Source: an uncultured Fibrobacter sp. (GTDB taxonomy: Bacteria; Fibrobacterota; Fibrobacteria; Fibrobacterales; Fibrobacteraceae). Taken from it: a stretch of 64,000 nt of DNA. Both the position numbers and the translations under genes were made by a program. Positions 26,223-35,020 of the stretch are shown in pieces (position 1 is the stretch's first letter; each line of letters opens with the position of its first letter). The stretch lies in the NCBI GenBank assembly GCA_946408125.1, contig CAMJQW010000008.1, forward strand, positions 18,758-82,757, in the 5' to 3' direction. The notes under the pieces are model-generated. The model made no database searches, had not been told where the DNA came from, and was given only the letters and a program-made list of their open reading frames with translations.

Positions 26223-26353
26223 TATCCCAAAATCAAAACATAAATGTTGATAATTTGTTGATTAATTGTATGCTGGTTAGGTGATATTGCTCTTTTTGCT
26301 TCAAAAAGTGAAAGCAAGGGCTCCTAACCCCTTGATTTGTATGGTTTTTTTGC

Positions 26354-26361
26354 TAAATTTG
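26354..26361 (+). promoter_or_regulatory. TAnnTTTG promoter box before rpmH
   Basis: TAAATTTG at 26354-26361, 46 nt before the rpmH ATG, matches the Bacteroidota-like -7 box found at other genes here. The upstream 130 bp are AT-rich and contain no DnaA-box cluster. Confidence 0.4.
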
Positions 26362-26399
26362 CGACTCATAGAAAATTGTATCCATAAAAAGGTTTTATC

Positions 26400-26555
26400 A
26401 TGAAAAGAACATTCCAGCCTCACAATAGGAAGCGTGTCAACAAGCATGGCTTTATGGCCCGTATGGAAGACCGCTGGGGTCGTGCAGTTTTGAGCCGTCG
26501 CCGCGCCAAGGGTCGCAAGCGCCTTACCATCAGCGACACCGTCTACAAGAAGTAA
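26400..26555 (+). CDS. rpmH: 50S ribosomal protein L34
   Basis: 51 aa, too short for many gene finders. It reads [18 protein letters not shown], then [23 protein letters not shown], the full L34 pattern; only the C-terminal ISDTVYKK is longer than in E. coli (46 aa). First gene of the rpmH-rnpA-yidD-yidC set. AAAAAGG upstream serves as ribosome-binding site. Confidence 0.97.
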   Translation: MKRTFQPHNRKRVNKHGFMARMEDRWGRAVLSRRRAKGRKRLTISDTVYKK

Positions 26556-26578
26556 GTCGGGGTTGGCTTATAGCCACT

Positions 26579-26941
26579 CTGCGTTCTTACCGGCTGCCGA
26601 CGCAGCCCGCTTATCGGCAAGTTGCCATCCAGGGAAAGTTCGTCCGTTCACCGTCGTTGTCGATGAAATGGATTGACAGTCCGGATGGTTCTTGTCGTTT
26701 CTGTTTTTTGGCAAAAAAGAAAAACGGCAACGCCGTTTACCGCAACAAGTGTCGCAGGATCTTGCGGCCGTTGTTTTTTGGGGCCGTCCCGAACATCGAG
26801 AAGCCCGTATGGGCGATGGTTGTCGTGACCGATCCCGCCCCGCTGATGACCCCGGCCCGCCTGCGGGAATCCGCCATGAAGATTTTCCGCAAGATGGGAT
26901 GGGAATCCCAGGGAGAAACGGGAGATGTGGGAGAAGGTTAA
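26579..26941 (+). CDS. rnpA: Ribonuclease P protein component, non-canonical start
   Basis: The frame encodes an RnpA-like sequence: [20 protein letters not shown], then [34 protein letters not shown] (the RNR motif) and WAMVVVTDP. RnpA is the protein subunit that helps RNase P RNA bind pre-tRNA. No ATG, GTG or TTG occurs in frame between rpmH and residue ~27 of this sequence; the first TTG (26657) would delete the conserved N-terminal third. I place the start at CTG 26579, 12 nt after GGGGTTGG; ATA at 26570 is the alternative. A sequencing error is also possible. It overlaps yidD by 17 bases. Confidence 0.8.
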   Translation: MRSYRLPTQPAYRQVAIQGKFVRSPSLSMKWIDSPDGSCRFCFLAKKKNGNAVYRNKCRRILRPLFFGAVPNIEKPVWAMVVVTDPAPLMTPARLRESAMKIFRKMGWESQGETGDVGEG

Positions 26942-27176
26942 GGGGGCCATCGGGAAGGCGCTGATTGTGCCTATCCGGATCTACCAGGTGGTCCATCCGT
27001 TCTTCTTTTTCGGGGTGTGCAGGTTCCGCCCGACGTGTTCTCAGTACGCAATCGAGGCTATCCGGGTACACGGCCCCTTCAAAGGTTTCTATCTTGCTGT
27101 TTTCAGGATATTGAGATGCAACCCCTTCTGCAAGGGCGGCTATGACCCGGTTCCGCCCAGAAAGGACAACAAATGA
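26925..27176 (+). CDS. yidD: Membrane protein insertion efficiency factor YidD
   Basis: 83 aa. [31 protein letters not shown] and [17 protein letters not shown] hold the family's conserved Cys and Tyr residues. YidD is a small membrane-associated protein whose absence mildly impairs YidC-dependent insertion in E. coli. It starts inside the end of rnpA and overlaps yidC by four bases, so the three are translationally coupled. Confidence 0.96.
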   Translation: MWEKVKGAIGKALIVPIRIYQVVHPFFFFGVCRFRPTCSQYAIEAIRVHGPFKGFYLAVFRILRCNPFCKGGYDPVPPRKDNK

Positions 27177-29038
27177 ACAAGAATACCATTATCGGTTCCA
27201 TTCTCATGGCTGTCATCGTCATCTGGTGGATGACGACGAACTCTGCGAACGCCAACGCGAAGGCTGCGGCCGAAGCCAAGGCCCGCGAAGCCGCCGCTGC
27301 CGAGGCCGCCAAGTCGGAAACCGCCGACCAGCTGGTCCTCCCGGCTGCAGAACCCGAAATGAAGGCTGCTCCGGTCCTCGGGGCTCCCGCTGCCGACAAG
27401 GCTCCTGCGGATAGTGCCGTGGCCGATTCCGCTGCCGCTGCTGCCGCTGCTACTGCCGCAACGGACTCCTCCGCGACGGATAGCGTTGTCGCGAAGCCCG
27501 CGATCCTCCCGCGTACGGTGACGGTCGAGACCGACAAGTTCATCGTGACTCTCGACAACAAGGGTGGCAAGGTCCGTAGTGTTATCGTGAAGGCCCTGGC
27601 CGACAGTGCGGGCAACTTCCCGGAGCTCATCCAGGATACGACCCTCGGTGCCCTCGACCTCACTCTCGGGAAGGCTGACCTGAGCGAAGCCCTCTTTGCG
27701 GTCGATGCTCCGGAATGGATTACCGTTGACGCCGATACGAGCGTCCAGTTTGTCTTCGAGGATGTCGGCGGAAACAAGGTCATCCGCAGCTACGGCTTTA
27801 CCAAGACCGGCGTCTCCGTGCGCCAGGTGAACCGCTTTGTCGGGTTCCAGCCCAACGAATACAAGCTCGCCTGGAAGGGCGGCATGAAGGAAACCGAGGA
27901 ATTCCCGAAGGGCAAGAGCGTCGGTGGCACGAGCTACTTCTTCAGCGAAGTGATTTTCAATAACGGCGAGAACGTCGAACGCGAGATGGTCCGCGATACG
28001 GAATCCTTCAAGAGCGATAAGATGGTCTGGGCGGGACTCCGCCGCAAGTACATCGCGATGTCGGTGCAGTTTGACAATCCTTCTCCGGTGCTCGTGCAGG
28101 CCAAGCCCATGAAGGTCGACAACGAGAAGGATCCGGGAACGTTCCAGCTTTCCGTGAGCGATTTCCTGCGCGGCAGCGATTCCCTGAGTTACGATTTCAT
28201 GATTCTCCCGCTGCAGTGGGACGAGGTCGAAGCGCTTGACAAGGATTACGAGAAAGTCATCGTGAGCGGCTGGACCTGGTGCGGAGCGAATGTCTGGTTC
28301 GTATGGATCTGCAAGATCCTCCTCAAGCTGTTGAAGTTCTTCTATGAACTCATCCCGAACTACGGTGTCGCCATCATCCTCGTGACGTTCATTGTCCGCG
28401 GTATCACGACTCCCTTTACCGTCAAGCAGCTCAAGTCTACCCGCGGTATGGCCAAGCTCAAGCCGCAGATCGACGAGATCAACGTGAAGTACCGTAGTGA
28501 CCCGCAGAAGAAGCAGGCCGCCATCATGGAACTCTACTCCAAGAATGGCGTGAACCCGCTTTCCAGCTGCACGGGTGGTTGTTTCCCGATGCTCATCCAG
28601 ATGCCTATCTTCATGGGCCTCTTCTTCGTGCTCGGTCGCGCCATGGAACTCCGCGGCATGCCCGCATTCCTCTGGATTACTGACCTCAGCCGTAGCGATG
28701 TGGTGTGGAGCGGTATCAGCATCCCGTTCGTCATGCCCTCCGGTCTTGCCATCCTCCCGTGGATCATGGTCGTGTCGACCTACTTCCAGACGAAGGTCAC
28801 TATGAGCGGAAGCGCCGGCATGGATCCTGCACAGCAGAAGATGATGGTGTGGATGATGCCCGCGATGATGTTCTTCTTCAGTGCGGTGATGCCTTCCGGC
28901 CTCGTGCTCTACTGGATCGTTTCCAACATCTGGAGTATCATCCAGTACAAGGTCATCAACCGCAACCTCGTGCCGGCAACGACTTCTTCGAAGCTGAACG
29001 GCAAGGAAGTGAAGGACGCTGAAATCGTAAAGAAGTAA
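27173..29038 (+). CDS. yidC: Membrane protein insertase YidC
   Basis: 621 aa. An N-terminal TM ([17 protein letters not shown]) is followed by an unusually Ala-rich linker (~25-105), a periplasmic beta-sandwich domain (~110-345) and the conserved insertase core: [61 protein letters not shown] and the last hairpin. The positively charged Arg of the core groove is in VRGITTPF. The size matches Gram-negative-type YidC. It is the last gene of the operon, ended by the terminator at 29061. Confidence 0.96.
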   Translation: MNKNTIIGSILMAVIVIWWMTTNSANANAKAAAEAKAREAAAAEAAKSETADQLVLPAAEPEMKAAPVLGAPAADKAPADSAVADSAAAAAAATAATDSSATDSVVAKPAILPRTVTVETDKFIVTLDNKGGKVRSVIVKALADSAGNFPELIQDTTLGALDLTLGKADLSEALFAVDAPEWITVDADTSVQFVFEDVGGNKVIRSYGFTKTGVSVRQVNRFVGFQPNEYKLAWKGGMKETEEFPKGKSVGGTSYFFSEVIFNNGENVEREMVRDTESFKSDKMVWAGLRRKYIAMSVQFDNPSPVLVQAKPMKVDNEKDPGTFQLSVSDFLRGSDSLSYDFMILPLQWDEVEALDKDYEKVIVSGWTWCGANVWFVWICKILLKLLKFFYELIPNYGVAIILVTFIVRGITTPFTVKQLKSTRGMAKLKPQIDEINVKYRSDPQKKQAAIMELYSKNGVNPLSSCTGGCFPMLIQMPIFMGLFFVLGRAMELRGMPAFLWITDLSRSDVVWSGISIPFVMPSGLAILPWIMVVSTYFQTKVTMSGSAGMDPAQQKMMVWMMPAMMFFFSAVMPSGLVLYWIVSNIWSIIQYKVINRNLVPATTSSKLNGKEVKDAEIVKK

Positions 29039-29060
29039 GCGACTTTCGCGATACAATTTG

Positions 29061-29088
29061 AAAGGACCGCGTTGACGGTCCTTTTTTT
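29061..29088 (+). terminator. Rho-independent terminator after yidC
   Basis: AGGACCG/CGGTCCT with a six-base loop and flanking A/T runs (TTTTTTT on the plus strand). The A-run on the 5' side may allow function for the convergent gene too. Confidence 0.85.
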
Positions 29089-29096
29089 CGTATAAA

Positions 29097-30011
29097 TTAT
29101 TTTTTGAGCTTGTCGATGAAACGCTTTGCCGGGAACCCTACGAGCTGGAAAGCTTTTTCCCAGACGAAGTCCTTGGCGCGCGCAATGGGGTTTTCGCAAG
29201 GGCGCGGGAACCATTCTTCCTTGAAATCGCTTGCGAATCCGGCCTTCCTGATGAGGGCGAGGTAATTCTCGTTCAGGGCGTCGTAGGCGTGGTAGCGTAC
29301 GAAGTGTTTTTTCTCCTCGTAACTGAAGCGACGCTGGAGCAGTTTGCGCTTTACGAATCCGGCCTCTTGCTTGATGAGTTCCTTGTAGGCGAAGAATACG
29401 GGTCTTTCCGTGTGGTACAGCGATTCCATCTTGACTTCGGCTTCGGCGAATTTTTCGCTGAGGGCAACTTCAAGACGCCTCGTCACGTCGTAGAAGTTTT
29501 CCTGTTCCGGCGTTTCGAAGAGGTGCATCAGGAATACGCCCAGCGCCGCGGGCTTCATGTACATGAAGAATGACTGCAGGTGCGGCGCGAACTCGTCGTT
29601 GGACGTGAGCGACACGACGTCGGCGTGGCTCTTTTCGGCACGGTCGAAATATTCCTGGAACTTGTCCTGGTAATAGACGACGGAATCGTTCAGCAAGAGG
29701 AGCCTCTCGATGTTGCCTGCGGTATTCGGTTCGTTGACGGAACCGTTTACGGAATTGCTGATGGCCTGCATGTGCAGGTAACGCCTCCACATGCCGAAAT
29801 CGAACCCGTGGTTCTGTGTCAGGAAAAGTTCGATGCCGTTGTCGGCAAGGAATTCGTAGCTTGCCTGCGAAAGGGGACGCTCGTTGGTCAGCAGGACGAC
29901 CTTGAAATCTGTCTTGGACAGATGTTCCAGCGCATAGCGTACGTAGCCGGGAAGTTCTTCTCCGGTCTGGTAGCTGGCATATAGCGCAATCTTCAAGGAC
30001 ATCCTGGACAT
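29097..30011 (-). CDS. RgpF-like (rhamnan synthesis F) glycosyltransferase
   Basis: 304 aa. IALYASYQTGEELPGYVRYALEHL, IELFLTQNHGFDFGMWRRYL and LLLNDSVVYYQ...YFDRAEKSHADVVSLT are typical of the rhamnan synthesis protein F family (pfam05045), enzymes that add rhamnose or related sugars to surface polysaccharide. No membrane span, so probably cytoplasmic. It starts 3 bp downstream of the rnr stop; the operon is pyrC-plsC-rnr-this gene. The acceptor is unknown. Confidence 0.8.
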   Translation of the reverse strand: MSRMSLKIALYASYQTGEELPGYVRYALEHLSKTDFKVVLLTNERPLSQASYEFLADNGIELFLTQNHGFDFGMWRRYLHMQAISNSVNGSVNEPNTAGNIERLLLLNDSVVYYQDKFQEYFDRAEKSHADVVSLTSNDEFAPHLQSFFMYMKPAALGVFLMHLFETPEQENFYDVTRRLEVALSEKFAEAEVKMESLYHTERPVFFAYKELIKQEAGFVKRKLLQRRFSYEEKKHFVRYHAYDALNENYLALIRKAGFASDFKEEWFPRPCENPIARAKDFVWEKAFQLVGFPAKRFIDKLKK

Positions 30012-30014
30012 GAA

Positions 30015-32318
30015 TTACCGTTTCTTGTTGCGGGGCTTCTTTTCGGGCCCGCGTTTCCGCGCACCGCGGCCGGTTCTTTCGAAGGTCGGGGCGTCGGCGT
30101 CGAACCGGCCGCCACGCGACTTTCTGTCGCGTCCGCCACGGTTCCTGTGGCCGTGCGCGGAAACGAATTCCGGCTCGTCGAAATCATCGGGCTGGCTTAC
30201 GTATCCGAGGGCTTCCGCAGCCGCAGCGCGGTCGGCGCGCTCGTGCACGTCGCGATAGCTGTCGCGGGATTCGCCCTGGCGGCGTTTCTTCTTCGGTTCG
30301 CTAGAAATCTTCTCGATGATGCTGAAATCGGCCTGACCGCGCAGCGGATCCACGCGGAGGAGGCGCACCTTCACGATGTCGCCACGGCGGAACGTGCGCC
30401 CGCTCTTCTTGCCGAAGGCGAGGCCCTGGTCCGGATTGAATACGTAGAAGTCGTCGCCCGCGATATCGCGGAAACGTACCAGGCCCTCGGCGATGGGATC
30501 CTTGACGGAAACGTAGATGCCCCATTCCTCGATGCCGGTAACGGTCGCTTCGAAGTCATCACCGATGTGGTTCTTCAATATCCAGCAGCTGCACACCTTG
30601 ATGGAGATGCGTTCTACCTTCATGTTCTTGATTTCATTTGCCGAGATGAGGTCGCAGACCTCGATGACGCTGTTCACGCGCTCAGCGTTGATTTCCTTGC
30701 CCTTGCGCGCAAGTTCGCGGTGGCACCAGAGGTCGGCGTAACGGCGGATAGGCGAGGTGAAGTGGCTGTAATCCTGCCAGTTCAGCGCGAAGTGCCCGAA
30801 GCTGTTGCTGTCGTAGTGCGCCTTCTGCATGCTGCGGAGGATGCGGTTCATGAGCGTCTCGTCGTCGCCGGCGCGCTTCACCAGGTGCTGGTACAGCTTG
30901 AAGGCGACCGGGTTCAGGTTCGTGTCGCCGCTGCGGGGCTTGCCTAGGTCGCGCAGCATCACGGGGGCATCCTTGAACAGGTCGGGGTACATGTAGTACA
31001 GTTCCATGATGTCCTTGGTATCGGGCGCCTCGTGGATACGGTAGATGCCCTGCAGCTTGCGCTTGGAGAGTTCCTTCGCGCAGCAGTTGTTCGCGATGAG
31101 CATGCATTCCTCGACCCAAGAATTCGATTCGTCGGTCTCGCGCGGCACAATCTGTACGGGTTCGCCCGCCTCGTTGAACTTGCAGCCGTATTCGGTGCTC
31201 TTGAATTCGAGCAGGCCTTCCTTGGCGCGGTTCTTCTTGAGCATCGCGGTCACTTCGGCGAGGGCCTTGATGGAATCGTCGCCCGCTTCCATCATCTTTA
31301 CCGCTTCCTGGTAAGTGATGCCCTTGGTGATGTTCACGACGCTGCGGTGGAAATCCCAGCTGAGCACGTTCGCGTTCTTGTCGAGTTCCATCATGCAGGT
31401 AAAGGCGCAGCGGTCCACGCCCTGGTGCAAGCTGCACACGCCGCTCGAAAGCTTTTCGGGGAGCATCGGCACGGCCGTCCATGGCAGGTATTGCGTGTAG
31501 CTTCTTTCCAATGCTTCTTCATCGAGATCGGAACCTTCGGGTACGTAGTAGCTCACGTCCGCGATATGCACGCCCAGCTTGTAGCCGGTTGCGGTGCGTT
31601 CCACGCTGATGGCGTCGTCATGGTCCATGGCGCCTTCGGGGTCGATGCAGAGGATGTCGAGCTTGCGGTAGTCAACGCGTCCCTTGAAGTCCTTCGGGCC
31701 CGGCTCCTTGATGCCTTCCACGAACTTCTTGATGGCGGGCGAGAAGTCCTTGGGCAGGTTGTTCTCTTCCATGAACTTCGTCTTGACTTCGTCCCAAGAA
31801 ATGTTCATCGCCTCGGCGCTGCGGTCCACCTTCGCGAGGTAGCTATGCTTGAGTTTCGGGTGCGGGTACAGCGTGAAGCTGATGGTCTCGCCTTCCTTGC
31901 CCGGAGCCTGCCTGCGGTGGCACATCTCGTACACCTTGCCGGTCTCGAGTTCGTGGACTTCCCATTTCTCGTCGTCGATCTGGTGCAGTATGCCGCGCTT
32001 CACGCGGGTCTCGTTTTCCTTGCCCGTTTGGCGACGGCTGCGTGCGCCAGGCCTGCGGTTGTCTTCCGCGCCCTGTTCGGCAATCTTCTTGAAGCGTTTC
32101 TCGCGCTTCTCTTCGAGGCTCTCTCCGTCGCCGAGTTGGTATTCCTTGTGGCTTGTACGCTTCAACAGTCCACGCTCCACCATGTCGGCGAGCATTTGCT
32201 TGAATGCCATCTTCTGCTTTTTCGGGAGCCCGAGTGCGCCTCGCAGCTGGCTTCCGACCATCGGTTCGTCACGCAGAATCGCAATAATCTGTTCTTCACT
32301 GGGTAAACGCTGTGCCAT
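30015..32318 (-). CDS. rnr: Ribonuclease R
   Basis: 767 aa. A 3'-5' exoribonuclease of the RNB family that degrades structured RNA. N-terminal helix-turn-helix (~5-60), cold-shock domains (~80-200), RNB catalytic domain with DPEGAMDHDDAI keeping all four metal Asp residues (~230), and an S1 domain (ATVTGIEEWGIYVSVKDPIAEGLV, ~605). The last ~90 residues are low-complexity and Arg/Gly-rich (RNRGGRDRKSRGGRFD, ending KKPRNKKR). Two bases after it begins plsC's stop region, giving a compact minus-strand operon. Confidence 0.95.
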   Translation of the reverse strand: MAQRLPSEEQIIAILRDEPMVGSQLRGALGLPKKQKMAFKQMLADMVERGLLKRTSHKEYQLGDGESLEEKREKRFKKIAEQGAEDNRRPGARSRRQTGKENETRVKRGILHQIDDEKWEVHELETGKVYEMCHRRQAPGKEGETISFTLYPHPKLKHSYLAKVDRSAEAMNISWDEVKTKFMEENNLPKDFSPAIKKFVEGIKEPGPKDFKGRVDYRKLDILCIDPEGAMDHDDAISVERTATGYKLGVHIADVSYYVPEGSDLDEEALERSYTQYLPWTAVPMLPEKLSSGVCSLHQGVDRCAFTCMMELDKNANVLSWDFHRSVVNITKGITYQEAVKMMEAGDDSIKALAEVTAMLKKNRAKEGLLEFKSTEYGCKFNEAGEPVQIVPRETDESNSWVEECMLIANNCCAKELSKRKLQGIYRIHEAPDTKDIMELYYMYPDLFKDAPVMLRDLGKPRSGDTNLNPVAFKLYQHLVKRAGDDETLMNRILRSMQKAHYDSNSFGHFALNWQDYSHFTSPIRRYADLWCHRELARKGKEINAERVNSVIEVCDLISANEIKNMKVERISIKVCSCWILKNHIGDDFEATVTGIEEWGIYVSVKDPIAEGLVRFRDIAGDDFYVFNPDQGLAFGKKSGRTFRRGDIVKVRLLRVDPLRGQADFSIIEKISSEPKKKRRQGESRDSYRDVHERADRAAAAEALGYVSQPDDFDEPEFVSAHGHRNRGGRDRKSRGGRFDADAPTFERTGRGARKRGPEKKPRNKKR

Positions 32319-32319
32319 A

Positions 32320-33087
32320 TCAGGCCTCCTTTGCGCCGGTACCGGCTTCTAATTTCGCTTGAGCAAGTTCTTCCTGCTTGTAGGGCATCGCGGATTCTAT
32401 GAGATCGTGCAGTTCGTCGCGCAAATCGCCCATGGGCTTGTCCGCGTAATCTTCGCCCTTTATCATCGGGTGTACGACCATCCTGACTTCGCCGCCGTGG
32501 ATGGACCACTTGACTTTCGGGAGGATTTCGCACGTGTTCACGATGGTGATGGGGAGAATGTCAAAACGTTGTTCCTTTGCCATGCGGAAGATTCCGTTCT
32601 GGAACTTGAGCATGCGTCCGTCCTCGGTGCGGTGGCCTTCGGGGAATACGGTAAAATTGTAGCCCTTCGCGATGCGTTCGGCGACCATCTTGCCCATGCC
32701 TGCATTCTTGCGGGCGTTCTTGTGTACGGGAATGCAACCGATGGTGCTGATGACCCATCCGAATACGGGAGCTTTCCAGAGGCTCGCTTTCGCCATGAAG
32801 GCGGCGTTGCCGATGGCGGGCCAGATGACGTTGATGTCGAGGAAACTCTGGTGGTTTGCCACGATGACGAAACCCTTGCGGTCCTTGGGAATGTTCTCTT
32901 CGCCTTCCACCTTGATGGTGATGTGGAACAGCTTGAACGCGATGTGGGTGAAGAAGAACTGGCACACGTTCGTGATTTCTTCCTTGTGCCCGCAGATATA
33001 GCCCTTGTAGATGATGTAGGGAATGCCCAGGATCATCATGCCGACAAAGACGACCAAATAATAGAGGAATGCTAGGATGGCGCGCAT
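32320..33087 (-). CDS. plsC: 1-acyl-sn-glycerol-3-phosphate acyltransferase
   Basis: 255 aa. N-terminal TM (LAFLYYLVVFVGMMILGIPYII), the catalytic NHQSFLD (HxxxxD) motif at ~97 and FPEGHRT (acceptor-binding) at ~168, with IVNTCEILP further on. It acylates lysophosphatidate to phosphatidate at the inner membrane. Fits the plsC family in length and motif spacing. Located between pyrC and rnr on the same strand. Confidence 0.93.
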   Translation of the reverse strand: MRAILAFLYYLVVFVGMMILGIPYIIYKGYICGHKEEITNVCQFFFTHIAFKLFHITIKVEGEENIPKDRKGFVIVANHQSFLDINVIWPAIGNAAFMAKASLWKAPVFGWVISTIGCIPVHKNARKNAGMGKMVAERIAKGYNFTVFPEGHRTEDGRMLKFQNGIFRMAKEQRFDILPITIVNTCEILPKVKWSIHGGEVRMVVHPMIKGEDYADKPMGDLRDELHDLIESAMPYKQEELAQAKLEAGTGAKEA

Positions 33088-33091
33088 GGTA

Positions 33092-34093
33092 TTACCTTAT
33101 TTTCCAGTCGAGGGTCTTTCCTGCCGCGAGCGGGACGACTCCGTTGACGATGTCGGGAACGGTCCACTGCTCCTTAATGACCTCGATTGTTTTCGTTGTT
33201 CTCGGGATTCCGTAAAAGTCTGCACCGAAGCCGCCGATAAAATCAGGCAGCTTGTCGAGGTGGCCTGCCCGTTCGAATTCCTGTACCAGAAGCGGGATGG
33301 CCACGGGAGCGCTGTAGACGCCCGCCGCCCCGCACGGACATTCCTTTTTGCCCTGCTGGTGCGGGGCGGAGTCCGTGCCGAGGAAAAATTTCGGGTTGCC
33401 GCTGAAGGCGGCCTCGCGGATCGCGGCACGGTCTTCAGGCCGCTTCGGGAGCGGCTTGCAGAAGTGGTGCGGCCTGAGGGCGTCTCCGACGATGTCGTCG
33501 AGAGTCATCATCAGGTGGTGTACCGTGAATGTCGCCGCCACATTTGCGGGCAATCTCTTGACCGCCTCGACCGACTTCGCGGAACTCAAATGTTCGAAGA
33601 CGATTTTCAGCTTCGGGAACTTTGCCGCAAGCGTTTCCACGCGCTTGATAAATGCGCTCTCGCGGTCCAGGCAGAACTCTCCCGGTTCTTCGCCGTGTAC
33701 GCACAGTACGAGACCAAGCTTTTCCATCATCGCGACCACGGGGAATACCGCTTCAAAATCGCTGATGCCGTCCGCGCTGTTCGTGGTGACGCCCGCGGGG
33801 TAGTACTTTCCGGCGACGACTCCCACCGCCATCATGTCCTTCAAGTCCTGCTCGGTGTAGTTCGGGTTCAGCTTGAACGTCATGAGAGGAACAAAGTCGG
33901 GACGCACGTCCTTGGCCGCATCCATGATCTGTGCCTTGTATTCCGCAATCGCCTTGGCGCTAGTCATTGCAGGAACCGTATTGGGCATGATGATGGCGCG
34001 CCCGAATTGGGCTACGAGGTCACGTACATAACCGGGCATCAAGTCGCCCTGGCGCAGGTGGGCATGGAAGTCGTCTGGTAAAGGGATCTGCAT
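33092..34093 (-). CDS. pyrC: Dihydroorotase
   Basis: 333 aa, class II type. It closes carbamoyl-aspartate to dihydroorotate in pyrimidine synthesis. DDFHAHLRQGDLMPGYV holds the first metal His pair; later His residues (VFEHLSSAKS, TVHHLMMTLDDI) and the catalytic Asp (FLGTDSAPHQQGKK) are all present. The carboxylated Lys is likely in ATTN-region KYYPAG. A TATATT box starts 13 nt before the ATG, with no ribosome-binding site, so this gene likely begins the operon. Confidence 0.95.
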   Translation of the reverse strand: MQIPLPDDFHAHLRQGDLMPGYVRDLVAQFGRAIIMPNTVPAMTSAKAIAEYKAQIMDAAKDVRPDFVPLMTFKLNPNYTEQDLKDMMAVGVVAGKYYPAGVTTNSADGISDFEAVFPVVAMMEKLGLVLCVHGEEPGEFCLDRESAFIKRVETLAAKFPKLKIVFEHLSSAKSVEAVKRLPANVAATFTVHHLMMTLDDIVGDALRPHHFCKPLPKRPEDRAAIREAAFSGNPKFFLGTDSAPHQQGKKECPCGAAGVYSAPVAIPLLVQEFERAGHLDKLPDFIGGFGADFYGIPRTTKTIEVIKEQWTVPDIVNGVVPLAAGKTLDWKIR

Positions 34094-34100
34094 ATTAGGG

Positions 34101-34106
34101 AATATA
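34101..34106 (-). promoter_or_regulatory. TATATT box 13 nt before pyrC start
   Basis: On the minus strand TATATT begins at 34106, 13 nt before the ATG at 34093. Confidence 0.5.
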
Positions 34107-34133
34107 GTAATTAGAGTTTGGAATATTAAATTC

Positions 34134-34206
34134 GAGGTGTATAATGTGAAATGTGTAATGTGTGATGTTTAATTCCTCATTTCTCATTTCACACCTCACA
34201 TTCCTC
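34134..34206. repeat. AT-rich fold-back repeat between mlaF and pyrC
   Basis: GAGGTGT at 34134 pairs with ACACCTC at 34191, and inner AATGTGAAATG-type words match CATTTC-type words on the other arm, giving an imperfect fold-back with a low-complexity GTG/AATG composition unlike the coding DNA around it. No gene is visible in it. Confidence 0.5.
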
Positions 34207-34207
34207 G

Positions 34208-35020
34208 TCACCCGCTTGTTCGCAAATCACGGAACAGTTCGCGTGAAATCGCGTTGTCCGCGTTCTGCCAGTAATCGAAGGAATGTGGCTCGGTAAGCGT
34301 CTTGTTGTACAAGAAAACCAGGTTGCAGTTCAGTTCCTTCGCGATCATCAAATCGTGCGTAATGATGATGATGGAAGTCTTGAACAGGATGCGCATGTTG
34401 TCAATCAGCGGCAACAGGTTTCGGCGGTTATAGTTGTCGAGACCGGCGGTCGGTTCGTCCATCAGGAGCAATTCCGGGTCCATTGCCCAGGAACGCGCGA
34501 TGGCGACGCGCTTCTGCATGCCGACACTCAACTGGTGCGGGAACATGGTCGCGCAATCCCTGACGCGCATCAGGTCCATGGCCATGTTGATCTTGGTTTC
34601 AATTTCTTCGGGCGTGCCCCTCTTGTGGTAACGCAGGGGGAGCGCGATATTGTCGCGGACGCGGAGGTTCGAAATCAGGGCCCCGTTCTGGAATACGAGA
34701 CCGACCTGGCGCTTTGCGATTTCAAGTGCGGTCTGGCGTTCAGCGGGAATGTGTTCGCCGAAGTAGTAGAGCTTTCCCGCGCTGGGTCTTGCAAGGCCTG
34801 CAATGACGCGTAACAGTGCGCTCTTTCCTTGTCCGGAAGGCCCGCCGATGCAGATGGTTTCACCCCGCATCAAGGTCAGGTTCGCACCGGAAATCAGTTC
34901 CTTGTCGGTATCGCGGTTCCTGTCGAAGAACGCCAAGGCACGGGGCTTCGAAAAAGTCGTTCCCGCAAGTCCTCTGTACGAGAGGTGTAGATTCTCGATT
35001 CTCAGCGCTTCGTTCTTCAT
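34208..35020 (-). CDS. mlaF: ABC transporter ATPase, MlaF-like (lipid transport)
   Basis: 270 aa. Walker A GGPSGQGKSALLRVIAGL, Walker B LLLMDEPTAGLD, H-loop ITHD. The signature loop is LSVGMQKRVAIARSWA, with Val at the position usually Gly. The start at MKNEALRIENLHLSYRG overlaps the mlaE stop by one base (TGATG). With mlaE and the distant mlaD it forms a phospholipid-transport ABC system acting between inner and outer membrane. Upstream in-frame residues are shadow of mlaE. Confidence 0.92.
   Translation of the reverse strand: MKNEALRIENLHLSYRGLAGTTFSKPRALAFFDRNRDTDKELISGANLTLMRGETICIGGPSGQGKSALLRVIAGLARPSAGKLYYFGEHIPAERQTALEIAKRQVGLVFQNGALISNLRVRDNIALPLRYHKRGTPEEIETKINMAMDLMRVRDCATMFPHQLSVGMQKRVAIARSWAMDPELLLMDEPTAGLDNYNRRNLLPLIDNMRILFKTSIIIITHDLMIAKELNCNLVFLYNKTLTEPHSFDYWQNADNAISRELFRDLRTSG

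Noticed and set aside
26223..26399. Replication origin next to rpmH
   Set aside because: AT-rich, but no cluster of DnaA boxes and no dnaA or dnaN gene nearby.
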